Of a stretch of DNA of 64,000 bases, positions 12,488 through 21,618 are shown piece by piece. Numbering within the stretch: the first letter of the stretch is position 1; every line of letters starts with the position of its first letter. The stretch is from Pseudoalteromonas marina (GTDB lineage Bacteria; Pseudomonadota; Gammaproteobacteria; Enterobacterales; Alteromonadaceae). The position numbers and the translations under genes were made by a program. The stretch is taken from the NCBI RefSeq assembly GCF_000238335.3, contig NZ_AHCB03000012.1:186001-250000 (forward strand). Direction: 5' to 3'. Under the pieces are notes generated by a model. The model saw nothing but the letters and a program-made list of their open reading frames with translations, searched no databases and was not told where the DNA came from.

Positions 12488-14497
12488 TTATTCTTCAATG
12501 AATTCGCTGACAAACACCTTTTTTGAAACTGGTTTAGAAAAGTAATAGCCTTGAATATAATCACATTGCATCTGTTTTAGTAACATGTACTGCTCTTGTT
12601 TTTCTACTCCCTCAGCAACTACTTCTACATTTAAGTTATGGGCCATTGTGATAATAGCCCTTACTAGTGCAATGCTATTATCATTTTTTTCTATATCCTT
12701 TATAAATGAACGATCTATTTTAAGGATGTCGATATCTAATCGCTGTAAGTATGCCAGTGATGAGTAACCCACGCCAAAATCATCAATAGCAACATCTATT
12801 TGAAACTCACTTAGGCGCTTGAGCTGTCGTTTTATTTCTGAATCAGTTCCCATTAGGGTGTTCTCTGTTACTTCTATTAAGACAGAGTGTCCGGGTAAAT
12901 TGAATTTTTGGCTCGCTTGTATCCATTGCTCAACCCACTCACCAGAGCGATCAATTTCCAGTGGTGAGGTATTAATACTAACTTGTATAAGGCGTTTAGA
13001 TATTTTATTGAATAAAGTGCAGTCTTGTATTGCTTGCGATTTCACCCAGCGGCCTATGTCGCTTATTAAGCCATTTTTCTCTGCAATAGGGATAAATTCA
13101 TTGGGCCCTATTAATCCTTTTTGTGGATGATTCCAGCGGATCAATGCTTCGGCTTTAGTAATGCTCTTACCGTCAACAGAAAAAATAGGTTGATAGTACA
13201 ACTCAAACTGACTTTCTTTTAAACCAAGTTTTATTTCTTCTATGAGTTTTCTTTTCTCAGTGGCTTTTTCTTCAATTGAGTAAGAGAAAAATTCGTACCT
13301 ATTTCTACCTTTCTTTTTAGACAAATACATTGCTTGGTCTGCACGTTTTACAAGCTTTTCTACTGTACTACCATGCTCAGGATAAAGAGTAATCCCAATA
13401 CTTGCGGTAACACATACAGTTTCTTCTTTTAATTGTATAGGTGTTAATAATGCTTGTTTGATTTTATCAGCAGCTTTAACAGCGAATGTTTGGTTAGCGT
13501 CTTTTAAAATTAATGTAAATTCGTCTCCGCCTAATCTTGCAATTATATCCTCATCTTCTATGCATGCTTTGAGTCTATTGGCTACATGATGTAACAGTAA
13601 ATCTCCGTAGTCATGGCCTAGGCTATCATTAACGTCTTTAAAGCCATCAAGATCTAAAAATATCAATGCAAAGCTTGTATTGTCATTACTGATAAGCGTT
13701 TGTATTTCTTCGTAGAAAAAACGACGATTAGGTAAGTCGGTTAAACCATCTTGGTATGCGTAGCGGTGAAGTTCGCTGTTAGCATTTTCAAGCTCTTGGG
13801 TACGTGTTTTAACTTGATTTTCTAAAGCGTGTTCACGTTGCTCTATTGTATAGAGCATATCGTTAAAACATACGGTTAATTCGCCAACCTCATCATTAGA
13901 GAGTTGCTCGGCACGTAAACTATAGTCATTTGATTTAGTGATGTCGTTAGCTGTTTGAGCTAAATATAAAATGGGGCTTAAAAAACGACGCCTCAGTAAC
14001 AATGAAATAATTAGGCTGACAGCAAAGGATAGTAGCGTGAGACTAATTATAAACTTTACATAAAAATCTATTCGATTATTGATATAGCTATTGTTAGCGT
14101 AGATTACTAATTCGCCAACGTTGTTAGCATCTATAGTCAGTTGTTTTTTTACTTCAACAGCATGCTCAACATTATCGGATAACATGTGCGAATTAGTTTT
14201 TGCGACAATATCTCCAGTTCGATTAGTAACAATAGCAGAGATTACATCTGTACGAGTAAGAATAGGCTTTATTAGTTCTTGAATTGCTTCTAAATCTTCA
14301 AAGATAAGTGCGGTGGCTATATTTGGCGACATCATGTTTGATAGAGAGTTTAGACTTTCTATTTGTTCGCCTTTTGCACTGCTTAATTCGTATGTACCAA
14401 ATGCTACAGTTACAATACTACTTGATATAAATGCTACGCTCATCAGTATAAAAAGCAGCTTTTTACTAATAGTGTCTAAGGTGAATAGTCTTTTCAT
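12488..14497 (-). CDS. Membrane GGDEF-EAL cyclic-di-GMP enzyme with periplasmic sensor and HAMP
   Basis: Inner-membrane protein of 669 residues counted from the ATG at 14497. That start is preferred over an upstream in-frame TTG (14521) because it lies one base after the stop of the preceding gene. Order: TM1 (about 13-37), a small periplasmic domain, TM2 (about 149-168), HAMP, coiled-coil, GGDEF (motif 323-327) and EAL (motif EAL at 450-452). The EAL part keeps the ENTLM, DDFG, KIDRSF and EGVE motifs expected of an active phosphodiesterase. The diguanylate cyclase site GGDEF is intact. The usual RxxD inhibitory site just before it reads EDED, so product inhibition may be lost. It is the third gene of the receptor-YfiR unit, like YfiN in yfiBNR systems. 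Confidence 0.92.
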   Translation of the reverse strand: MKRLFTLDTISKKLLFILMSVAFISSSIVTVAFGTYELSSAKGEQIESLNSLSNMMSPNIATALIFEDLEAIQELIKPILTRTDVISAIVTNRTGDIVAKTNSHMLSDNVEHAVEVKKQLTIDANNVGELVIYANNSYINNRIDFYVKFIISLTLLSFAVSLIISLLLRRRFLSPILYLAQTANDITKSNDYSLRAEQLSNDEVGELTVCFNDMLYTIEQREHALENQVKTRTQELENANSELHRYAYQDGLTDLPNRRFFYEEIQTLISNDNTSFALIFLDLDGFKDVNDSLGHDYGDLLLHHVANRLKACIEDEDIIARLGGDEFTLILKDANQTFAVKAADKIKQALLTPIQLKEETVCVTASIGITLYPEHGSTVEKLVKRADQAMYLSKKKGRNRYEFFSYSIEEKATEKRKLIEEIKLGLKESQFELYYQPIFSVDGKSITKAEALIRWNHPQKGLIGPNEFIPIAEKNGLISDIGRWVKSQAIQDCTLFNKISKRLIQVSINTSPLEIDRSGEWVEQWIQASQKFNLPGHSVLIEVTENTLMGTDSEIKRQLKRLSEFQIDVAIDDFGVGYSSLAYLQRLDIDILKIDRSFIKDIEKNDNSIALVRAIITMAHNLNVEVVAEGVEKQEQYMLLKQMQCDYIQGYYFSKPVSKKVFVSEFIEE

Positions 14498-14498
14498 T

Positions 14499-15029
14499 CT
14501 AACTATCCACAATTCGCGCAAGGCGTAATACTTTAGAGCTTATTGTTAAGCCATTTGATTTAAGGTTATTAGGTGATATTTCGAAACGGACCTTACCGCT
14601 TGATAGAAAAAATCTTATGTGACCATTGTTTTCTATAAATCCGTCACTTTCTCCCACTAATAAAATATTTTGATAAGTTAAACCAGGAGTATTTACCCAA
14701 TCTTGGTATGTTTTTGATGTAATGAATACCATGTTGCATTGTGTTAGTGAGCTACTATTAAGTGATATGTGTTTATTTACTAATGGGCGTTTTTTAATAC
14801 TGCGCTTAGTGAGTGCAACATCAGCAATGTTGATGAATGTTTCGTCTGGGCTACATAATGTAAAGTTATTATTATGATACGTCGGTGTTACCCAATGAGC
14901 GAATCGAGCAAAGTTATATAAAAAACCAGCCTTGAGCATATACTCTTTCTCAGTCGCAGCACTATTAGCACTAAAAAATAGTGTTAATGTAATTAATAGC
15001 CCGTTGAGTAAAAGTTTTAATAGCTGCAT
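14499..15029 (-). CDS. YfiR/DUF4154-family periplasmic regulator
   Basis: 176 residues with an N-terminal signal peptide cleaved near SANSA-A. A DUF4154/YfiR domain follows: KAGFLYNFARFAHW is the family signature, and cysteines in TLCSPDE and TQCNMVF are candidates for the disulfide. YfiR in Pseudomonas binds the periplasmic part of the diguanylate cyclase YfiN and represses it. Here the next gene encodes a YfiN-like membrane protein with only one base between stop and start, so the pair very likely forms the same kind of module. The upstream gene is a TonB-dependent receptor rather than the YfiB lipoprotein. Confidence 0.87.
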   Translation of the reverse strand: MQLLKLLLNGLLITLTLFFSANSAATEKEYMLKAGFLYNFARFAHWVTPTYHNNNFTLCSPDETFINIADVALTKRSIKKRPLVNKHISLNSSSLTQCNMVFITSKTYQDWVNTPGLTYQNILLVGESDGFIENNGHIRFFLSSGKVRFEISPNNLKSNGLTISSKVLRLARIVDS

Positions 15030-15038
15030 TAAATAATC

Positions 15039-17099
15039 TTAAAAGCTGGCTTTAATTGAAAATGTTATACATTCATCAATGTAGTTAGGCAATGTGTAGG
15101 TTTCACGAGTGTTGTTATACTCTATGTGAGAGCCTGCAAACAAGTTTTTACCCGACAAAGCCGTAGACCATATTTGGTTAATTTGATAATTCCAGGTTAT
15201 ATCCATTGTAGTGTAACGGTCGGTATTATAAGCGTCTGAGTTTTCAACTCTAAGCGTTGCAAAAATATTATGTTTATTAAAAAGCGTATAGTTTACTTTG
15301 CCAAATACTTGTCTATTAGTTGAATCAAAACCAATAGTTGGTGTTGCTCCCTCGGGTAAATCATAGTCAATTTTTGTATAGCTATACCCTAGTTCTGTAC
15401 TTAGGTTATTCAGCGGTTGCCAGGTTGCAACTATATCAAACCCGTTAGTTGTTGTTTCACCCTGCGAAACAATATCAAGATCGACACGAGTTTGAGTAAG
15501 CGCAAATGCGGCTTGTTCAAATTGACCGAGCTGAAAAGAACGTATAGCAGGCAGAAACTGATTGGGATCGGTGTTAAATCTAATCGCTGCTATATTATCG
15601 GCATCTGTATGGAATGCGGACAAATCGAGAGAGGTGTTATTTCCTTCAAAGCGGTAGCCTAACTCGTATGAGACGTAGTTTTCTGATTCAACTTTGTCGT
15701 TGCCATTGAGGTAAGTGGCAATCGCATATTCATCAATAGCTTTAATGCCAGTACTTCCACCAAGCGCCTCTTCTACAACTGTCCCATTCACTTTATAGTC
15801 ATCATTAAACTCTATCAGGGTAGGTGTACGTACACTTCTAGATATAGCGCCCCATATTAGATGGCGCTCTTGTGGCTTATAGATAACCCTAGCCGATGGT
15901 TGGTTTTCCCAGCCAGTTAAATCATTGTGGTCGAGCCTAGTGCCGACAACTAAATCAAGATAATTGGGTATAACATTATATTGGGCTTGGATTAATCCAC
16001 CATATTGTTGAAGATTGTCTAGGTCTTTATTACTGTCTAAAAATACACTTTCCTCGAAAGATATTTTGTTATATCTGTAATTCAAGCCCCAATCGAGCTG
16101 CAAAGAGTCATATAAAAAGTTCATTTGGTAGTCTATATCTATAGATTCAAAGTTTTCTTTTATATATGTTTGGTTGCCACTTTGCTTTAGCCATGACACT
16201 TGCAACATTTGGTTTGCGTCGGGAGATATTCTATTTTCTAGACGCGCCATAACACGAGAATCAGTACGTGATAAGTCCCCAGAAAATGAAACGTTTCTAT
16301 TGGTCTCGTCAATAACTCCACGGTAGTTTTGGCCTAAGTTAGAGTGTGTAACATCTCCTTGTATTAAAGCAGACCATTCGTCACTTGGTGTAAAGTCAGC
16401 ACGCAAACCCAAAGAATGTTGTTTGGCTGTGTCGCTAGGCGTGAGTGAAATCCCTTTTTTTGACTCATTAGCATCTTTTACATGACCATAAATACGGTAA
16501 CTGCCTTTATTACTTAAGTCGCCGCCATATCGCGCGTTAGCATCAATATTTATTTGATTACCGGTAGTCGCATTCGCGTAGGCACCACGAGTATCAATAC
16601 TGTTTTTAGTAATAATATTGATCACACCATTATTTGCATTTGTGCCCCACAGTAGGCCGCCTTGACCGCGAATAACTTCTATTCGTTCTATATCATAAAG
16701 TGGGACATTCAGTGTTTCCCAATAGACAGCTGCAAATTTAGGTGTATATAAGCTTTGCCCATCAACCATAACTAAAAGCTTACTTGAAAATCGAGACGCA
16801 ACACCGCGCGAAGAGATTGCCCATTGATTATTATCAAGTTGCCTAACGATAAGTCCAGGTACCATTTTTAATGCTTCTGGTACTGAGTTTGCGCCAGATC
16901 TATTAATTTGCTCTTTACTTAAAACATAAATAGACGAGGCGGTATCAAATGCAGATTGAGCTCTCTTCATTGCAGACGTTACTTGAACATCCATTTCCAT
17001 TAATGCGCTAAGGTCGAGCTCAGCATCTTCAAAAGGGTCTGCAATTACAAGCGGTGATAAAAACAATAATGGCCATAGTGATTGATGCGAAATTTTCAC
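15039..17099 (-). CDS. TonB-dependent outer-membrane receptor linked to c-di-GMP signalling genes
   Basis: 686 residues: signal peptide (cleavage near VIADP), a short acidic stretch with LMEMDVQVTSAMKR that may include the TonB box, a plug domain (about 45-165, with VPGLIVRQ and the IERIEVIRG motif) and a 22-strand-type barrel ending in Phe (IKASF). The substrate cannot be read from the sequence. The yfiR and GGDEF-EAL genes follow with 9-nt and 1-nt gaps, so the three are probably one transcript. In this arrangement the receptor may sense or import a ligand that is reported to the c-di-GMP enzyme. The 480-bp gap upstream would hold the promoter. Confidence 0.9.
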   Translation of the reverse strand: MKISHQSLWPLLFLSPLVIADPFEDAELDLSALMEMDVQVTSAMKRAQSAFDTASSIYVLSKEQINRSGANSVPEALKMVPGLIVRQLDNNQWAISSRGVASRFSSKLLVMVDGQSLYTPKFAAVYWETLNVPLYDIERIEVIRGQGGLLWGTNANNGVINIITKNSIDTRGAYANATTGNQINIDANARYGGDLSNKGSYRIYGHVKDANESKKGISLTPSDTAKQHSLGLRADFTPSDEWSALIQGDVTHSNLGQNYRGVIDETNRNVSFSGDLSRTDSRVMARLENRISPDANQMLQVSWLKQSGNQTYIKENFESIDIDYQMNFLYDSLQLDWGLNYRYNKISFEESVFLDSNKDLDNLQQYGGLIQAQYNVIPNYLDLVVGTRLDHNDLTGWENQPSARVIYKPQERHLIWGAISRSVRTPTLIEFNDDYKVNGTVVEEALGGSTGIKAIDEYAIATYLNGNDKVESENYVSYELGYRFEGNNTSLDLSAFHTDADNIAAIRFNTDPNQFLPAIRSFQLGQFEQAAFALTQTRVDLDIVSQGETTTNGFDIVATWQPLNNLSTELGYSYTKIDYDLPEGATPTIGFDSTNRQVFGKVNYTLFNKHNIFATLRVENSDAYNTDRYTTMDITWNYQINQIWSTALSGKNLFAGSHIEYNNTRETYTLPNYIDECITFSIKASF

Positions 17100-17579
17100 T
17101 AAGGAACTCCTACCTAGTCATAAGTTATATAAGCGAAATTGCTTTTCTTAAACATTTTAAGAACATTACATTAACATTGTGAATGGTGTAAATATAGCAA
17201 AAATACGCTGCTACTTTTTATGTGAGCCTTTAACTTTTTTCAATATATCATTAGCTTATAAAGTAACCATAACTAAAAAATACCATAGCTAACGTATACA
17301 CGGCTTCATTAAAATTAATTTTAAATGATTAATAATATATATTATCTTTAAACAAAAGTATTAAGTCCATGTTTAATTGTTTTTTTATCAACCAAAAGCG
17401 GATGATTTTTACACTTAACGTAAGTTCATAAAGTTAATTTAACAAAAAAGTAGCTTTGACTTATTTTATATTTTGAGGTGTTGAAAGCAGTAAGTGCATC
17501 ACAAGGCTTATCAAAACTGGTTCAGCGTTGAAAAATAAATTAACCTTACTTTATTAACCTTTAATAAGATTATTTTTAT
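17100..17579. other. Divergent AT-rich intergenic region
   Basis: Separates the TonB-receptor operon (minus) from the kelch-Sir2 operon (plus). It is very AT-rich, with runs such as AATAATATATATTATC near 17330. Promoters for both sides must lie here, but no box could be assigned with confidence and no gene is seen. Confidence 0.6.
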
Positions 17580-18593
17580 ATGAGTTTTATTTTTTCTGCA
17601 CTGCTAGCTAGCATTCCTGCTTTACCTGAGCCTGTTGCAAACAACGCAGTAGCTAAAGTTACAGCGCAAAATAACACCTATTTCTTAAGCTTTATGGGCT
17701 TAGCTTCAAATAAACAATTTAGTGATGTACATAATAAAGTGTGGGCATTAAAGCTGGGAGAAAGCCAATGGCAGGCTAAATTGGCAGTACCTTCTAGCTT
17801 GCCAATTAAGGGGCGTTTAGCAAGTACAGCGGTTGGTATAGGCAAATACGCTTATGTATTTGGTGGCTACACTGTTGCTGCAGATCACACGGAAATATCG
17901 AGCCCCGACGTGTATAAATACAATATAACCACAAATAGCTATACGCAACTCAAGTCTATGCCAGTCCCAGTAGATGACAGCGTGGCGCTAAGCTACAAAG
18001 AGCGTTACATATACCTTATTAGCGGTTGGCATAACGATGGCAACGTAAATTTAGTGCAAGTATACGATACTAAAAACAATACATGGCAGCAGGCGTCGCC
18101 TTTTTTAGGTGAGCCTGTATTTGGCCAAGCGGCTGCAATTAGTGGTAATACTATTGTTATTTGCGATGGCGTAAAAACCCAAGCAAACCCAAGTTCACGC
18201 CGCTCGTTTTCAGGGGTTGCACAATGTTTAAAAGGCACAATAAATGCCAACAACCCACAAAAAATAGATTGGCGAACGCTGCCACACCCAACAGGCGAAG
18301 CACATTATCGTATGGCTGCTACAAGCTATAATGGCCATATTTACATGCTAGCTGGCTCAAGCAACCCCTATAATTACGATGGCATTGGTTATAACAAACA
18401 GCCAGCTCCAGCAAGTCGTCATGTATGGCGCTTTAATATTAAAAATAATACATGGCAAGTAATGCAGCCACTTAAAACTGCAACGATGGATCACCGAGGC
18501 TTACTAGAGCATAACGGTATTTTATATCGTATTGGTGGAATGAATAACCAACAGCAAGTTATTAATGATGTGCTAGGTTACGAGGTCAAATAA
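17580..18593 (+). CDS. Exported kelch-repeat beta-propeller protein
   Basis: 337 residues. The N-terminus MSFIFSALLASIPALPEPVA looks like a short signal peptide. Five to six kelch blades follow: YAYVFGGY, YIYLISGWHN, DVYKYNITTNSYTQLKSMPV, HIYMLAGSS, WRFNIKNNTWQVMQPL and ILYRIGGMNN. Distant relatives include NanM-type N-acetylneuraminate epimerases and galactose oxidase-like propellers, but no catalytic set was identified. Its stop overlaps the start of the Sir2-like gene by one base, so the two are translationally coupled. That is puzzling if one product is exported and the other cytosolic. Confidence 0.8.
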   Translation: MSFIFSALLASIPALPEPVANNAVAKVTAQNNTYFLSFMGLASNKQFSDVHNKVWALKLGESQWQAKLAVPSSLPIKGRLASTAVGIGKYAYVFGGYTVAADHTEISSPDVYKYNITTNSYTQLKSMPVPVDDSVALSYKERYIYLISGWHNDGNVNLVQVYDTKNNTWQQASPFLGEPVFGQAAAISGNTIVICDGVKTQANPSSRRSFSGVAQCLKGTINANNPQKIDWRTLPHPTGEAHYRMAATSYNGHIYMLAGSSNPYNYDGIGYNKQPAPASRHVWRFNIKNNTWQVMQPLKTATMDHRGLLEHNGILYRIGGMNNQQQVINDVLGYEVK

Positions 18594-19309
18594 TGAATAC
18601 GCTTTATATTACCGGCGCAGGGGTAAGCGCGGCTAGTGGTATACCTACGTTTAGAGGGGAAGAAGGCTTTTGGACTATAGGCAGTAAAAACTATACGCCT
18701 ATGGAAATGGCAACGCGCGCAATGTATCAAAATAATCCGCGTGAGTTTTTGGCTTGGTATTACAACCGTTTTGCAACGTATCGTAACCATGGCCCTAATG
18801 ACGTGCATCATTGGTTGAGTGATAAAAACTTAATAACCCAAAATATAGATGGGCTTGATGGCAAAGCCGGTAACAAAAATTACATTGCTATACACGGCAG
18901 GCTCGATCAGATGACGCTATTTCATGAGCAAGGCGAAGCTGTTGAGCCGCTGATGACCCCGTGGGATAGTGTAGATGAAAGCCGCCGGCATGAATCTCTT
19001 TTTGAGCTGTTTAACATTCAAAACCAAACACCTGAGCTTAACCATTCGTTTAAGCCTTTTGTGTTGTTGTTTGATGAATTTTACACCGAGCTTTACAGAA
19101 TAACCCAAGCACAGCAGCGAATGCTCAACGCTGATAAAATTGTATTTATGGGCACCTCGTTTAGTGTAAATATCACCCAAATGGCATTAGAAATAGCCCG
19201 TACTTATAACATACCTATCGAGGTGGTCGATCCTAATCTTGCTCACATACTACACCCAAATGTAAGTTATAAAAAAATGACCGCGCTTGAGTACATTCAA
19301 AAGTTTTGA
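18593..19309 (+). CDS. Sir2-family NAD-dependent protein lacking the zinc-binding cysteines
   Basis: 238 residues. The NAD-binding signatures are clear: GAGVSAASGIPTFRG (8-22), TQNIDGL (82-88), the catalytic-type His in IHG (H101) and the GTS motif in FMGTSFSVN. Canonical sirtuins then carry four zinc-ligand cysteines. This protein contains no cysteine at all, and the segment between H101 and FDE (160-162) is rewritten. It may have kept ADP-ribose chemistry while losing the zinc module, or become a divergent NAD hydrolase. It is coupled to the kelch gene (TAATG overlap, with GAGGT as the ribosome-binding site). An AT-rich inverted repeat (19311-19338) follows the stop. Confidence 0.85.
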   Translation: MNTLYITGAGVSAASGIPTFRGEEGFWTIGSKNYTPMEMATRAMYQNNPREFLAWYYNRFATYRNHGPNDVHHWLSDKNLITQNIDGLDGKAGNKNYIAIHGRLDQMTLFHEQGEAVEPLMTPWDSVDESRRHESLFELFNIQNQTPELNHSFKPFVLLFDEFYTELYRITQAQQRMLNADKIVFMGTSFSVNITQMALEIARTYNIPIEVVDPNLAHILHPNVSYKKMTALEYIQKF

Positions 19310-19310
19310 T

Positions 19311-19338
19311 TTATTTGTAATTTAAAACTTACAAATAA
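19311..19338. terminator. AT-rich inverted repeat after the Sir2-like gene
   Basis: TTATTTGTAA (19311-19320) and TTACAAATAA (19329-19338) with an 8-nt loop, directly after the stop codon. It could be a weak bidirectional terminator. The stem has few GC pairs and no T run. Confidence 0.35.
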
Positions 19339-19441
19339 ATGCATATAAATAAGCGTTTTGTTAACCCCAGTGATACATGTTGTTTTATAATGAAATGTAA
19401 AACCACAATCGTTTAGCAATAACATAACCCAAGAGAGTTAC

Positions 19442-20239
19442 ATGAGTGATTTAACTGCAATAGCCAATTTATCAATATTATTAGTAGAGCCTTCAGAGGT
19501 TCAGCAAAAACTGATAATCAAATCACTAACTCAATGTGGTGTAACCCAAGTAGAAACCGCAAGCAATCAAGCGCAAACGTTAGCCCTTTTAGAAAAATAT
19601 CAGCCCGATTTAGTCATTAGTAGCATGTACCTAGCCGATGGCACTGCAGACTCTTTGTTACAAAGCATTCGTTCGAACCCGCGCACAGAAAGCCAAGCGT
19701 TTATGTTGATCTCGAGCGAACGCAATAAAAAATACCTTGAGCAATTAAGGCAGTCGGGCGTATTAGCCATTTTACCTAAACCATTTAGTGCTGATGCAAT
19801 TACACGCGCGTTAAAAGCGACGCTCGACATAATTACAGAAGAAGAGGTCGAACTAGAGCATTTTGATGTCACTTTATTACGAGTTCTGGTTGTTGACGAT
19901 AGTCGTTTTGCGCGCAAGCATATTATTCGTGTGCTTGCTGGTATGGGAATACCAGCCCCGGTTGAGGCGCAAGATGGTAAACAAGCAATTGAAAAACTTA
20001 ACGAACAGTCATTCGATTTAATCGTTACCGATTACAACATGCCAGAAATGGATGGTCGCGAACTAACCGAAACTGTACGTGGCTCAAATACTTACTCGCA
20101 TATTCCTATTTTAATGGTGAGCTCAGAGGCGAACGACACCCATCTTGCCAATATTGCGCAAGCTGGCGTTGATGCCATTTGCGATAAACCGTTTGAACCC
20201 GCCACAGTGCGAGATTTGCTTTTCAAAATAATGTCGTGA
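19442..20239 (+). CDS. Tandem receiver-domain response regulator with degenerate first receiver
   Basis: 265 residues made only of two CheY-like domains, with no output domain. Receiver 2 (about 146-265) is complete: acidic pair D152-D153, phospho-acceptor D197 in TDYNMPEMDG, S/T switch in VSSEAN and Lys in DKPF. Receiver 1 (about 10-130) has EP in place of the acidic pair (E16-P17) and Ser61 where the phospho-Asp should be, but keeps LPKPF. It is therefore probably a pseudo-receiver for dimerisation or partner binding. No histidine kinase is adjacent. A terminator hairpin follows (20267-20296). Confidence 0.9.
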   Translation: MSDLTAIANLSILLVEPSEVQQKLIIKSLTQCGVTQVETASNQAQTLALLEKYQPDLVISSMYLADGTADSLLQSIRSNPRTESQAFMLISSERNKKYLEQLRQSGVLAILPKPFSADAITRALKATLDIITEEEVELEHFDVTLLRVLVVDDSRFARKHIIRVLAGMGIPAPVEAQDGKQAIEKLNEQSFDLIVTDYNMPEMDGRELTETVRGSNTYSHIPILMVSSEANDTHLANIAQAGVDAICDKPFEPATVRDLLFKIMS

Positions 20240-20266
20240 TAGACATTTTTTCATCACATATATTTG

Positions 20267-20296
20267 AACGAGTGCAAAAGTAACAGCACTCGTTTT
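20267..20296 (+). terminator. Terminator between convergent genes
   Basis: AACGAGTGC (20267-20275) pairs with GCACTCGTT (20286-20294), followed by T residues. It lies after the double-receiver gene and just before the stop of the minus-strand peptidase gene. Confidence 0.7.
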
Positions 20297-20304
20297 AAAT
20301 ACTT

Positions 20305-21618
20305 TTACATTTGGCCTAATCTATATACAAGCAGCGCTGTTTTAGCGGTGTTTTTATTAAGCGAGGTTAAATCGGCGGTTTCGTTTTTAGTGTGTGCGCC
20401 ACTGCCCATTAGTCCTAGGCCATCAAGTGCCATATCAACATGGTTTGCAGCAAACGAAATATCAGCAGCACCGGCATTACGAGGGTTTGCAGCCACCACT
20501 TTGTTATAGCCTAAGTCTTGGCTTGCTTGGCTATACAGTGCAAGCAGCTTTTTATTACCCTCGGTTAGCCCCATTGGTGGGTAGCCGTCTTCAAAAATAA
20601 GCTCAGCTTGGCTGCCATTTAAACTTTTAGTCACTATTTGCTGCATCACTTTTTTAGCGCCTTCTACCTGCTTTGGCGAAAGCGCCCGTAAATCACCCGC
20701 TACATGCACGGTTTGCGCAATTACGTTACTTTTACCAAACGCCGTGGCTGACGAGTTAGCACTGTCGTAATCGGCATTTGTACCACCTACAATAAGCCCT
20801 GGGTTAAAGGTTAAATTAGGTTGTGTAGCTAGTTGCTCTCTAAAGTCATTTAAAATACGCGACGCCTCGTAAATAGCACCATAGCCCACACTGTCATTAA
20901 ATATTTGCGATGAATGTGCAGCATTGGCCGTTACATTTAACGTCCAGCCGGTATAGCCACGGCGCGCCGCCATAGCGGTTTTAATATTGTTATCGCCGTT
21001 TTCAAAACCTAGCGCTACGTCAGCCCAAATTGCAGCATCAACAATCGCCTTTTTAGATAAACTAAGTGGACGACCGCTGCTTTCTTCATCGCCGGTAAGC
21101 AGTACTTTTACGCTTACGTTTTCAAGTAAATTAAGCGCTTGCAGGCTTTTAAGTGCGGTAATTATAATAGTGTTACCACCTTTCATATCGGCTACACCTG
21201 GGCCGCTCGCGGTGTGTTCATCAATTTGTTTATAGGTAGTAAAGTTATCGTGTTTGGCAAATACCGTATCAAGATGGCCGATCATCAGTATTTTTATTGC
21301 ATCGGGGTCTTTACTTTTGTGCGTAGCTAATACATGCCCAGCTCGGTTAAACGCGCTGCCATCTAGCCACTCAACCTCAAAACCAATGGCTTTTAGTTGC
21401 TCGCTTGCAAGCGCGCCCACCTTTTTTACGCCTTCAATATTAAGTGAGTCGCTATTAATATTAACTGCTTGTTTTATCTCTTCAAGTGCTTGGGGCATGT
21501 TTTGCTCAACTTGTTTAACTATTTCACGCTCATTTTTATTAAGCGCTGCATGGCTTGTAAGCGAAAGGGTACTTGCAAGTGTGAGAATAAGTGCATGGCT
21601 AAACTTTAAAACTGACAT
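20305..21618 (-). CDS. Exported M20-family zinc metallopeptidase (glutamate carboxypeptidase-like)
   Basis: 437 residues. Residues 1-24 are a clear Sec signal peptide ending SHA, so the enzyme is periplasmic or secreted. The two-metal site of M20 peptidases is visible: H115 in GHLDTV, D144 in GPGVADMKGG, and the catalytic/ligand acidic pair E178-E179 in GDEESSG. A dimerisation insert and the C-terminal SGAHTKNE ligand segment also fit. The overall pattern is closest to carboxypeptidase G2 (CPG2)-type enzymes, which remove C-terminal glutamate from peptides and folates. The exact substrate is inference. It is monocistronic. Confidence 0.9.
   Translation of the reverse strand: MSVLKFSHALILTLASTLSLTSHAALNKNEREIVKQVEQNMPQALEEIKQAVNINSDSLNIEGVKKVGALASEQLKAIGFEVEWLDGSAFNRAGHVLATHKSKDPDAIKILMIGHLDTVFAKHDNFTTYKQIDEHTASGPGVADMKGGNTIIITALKSLQALNLLENVSVKVLLTGDEESSGRPLSLSKKAIVDAAIWADVALGFENGDNNIKTAMAARRGYTGWTLNVTANAAHSSQIFNDSVGYGAIYEASRILNDFREQLATQPNLTFNPGLIVGGTNADYDSANSSATAFGKSNVIAQTVHVAGDLRALSPKQVEGAKKVMQQIVTKSLNGSQAELIFEDGYPPMGLTEGNKKLLALYSQASQDLGYNKVVAANPRNAGAADISFAANHVDMALDGLGLMGSGAHTKNETADLTSLNKNTAKTALLVYRLGQM

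Noticed and set aside
17320..17350. AATGATTAATAATATATATTATC as a Fur box for the TonB receptor
   Set aside because: Too AT-rich a region, and the match to the 19-bp Fur consensus is poor; iron control cannot be claimed.
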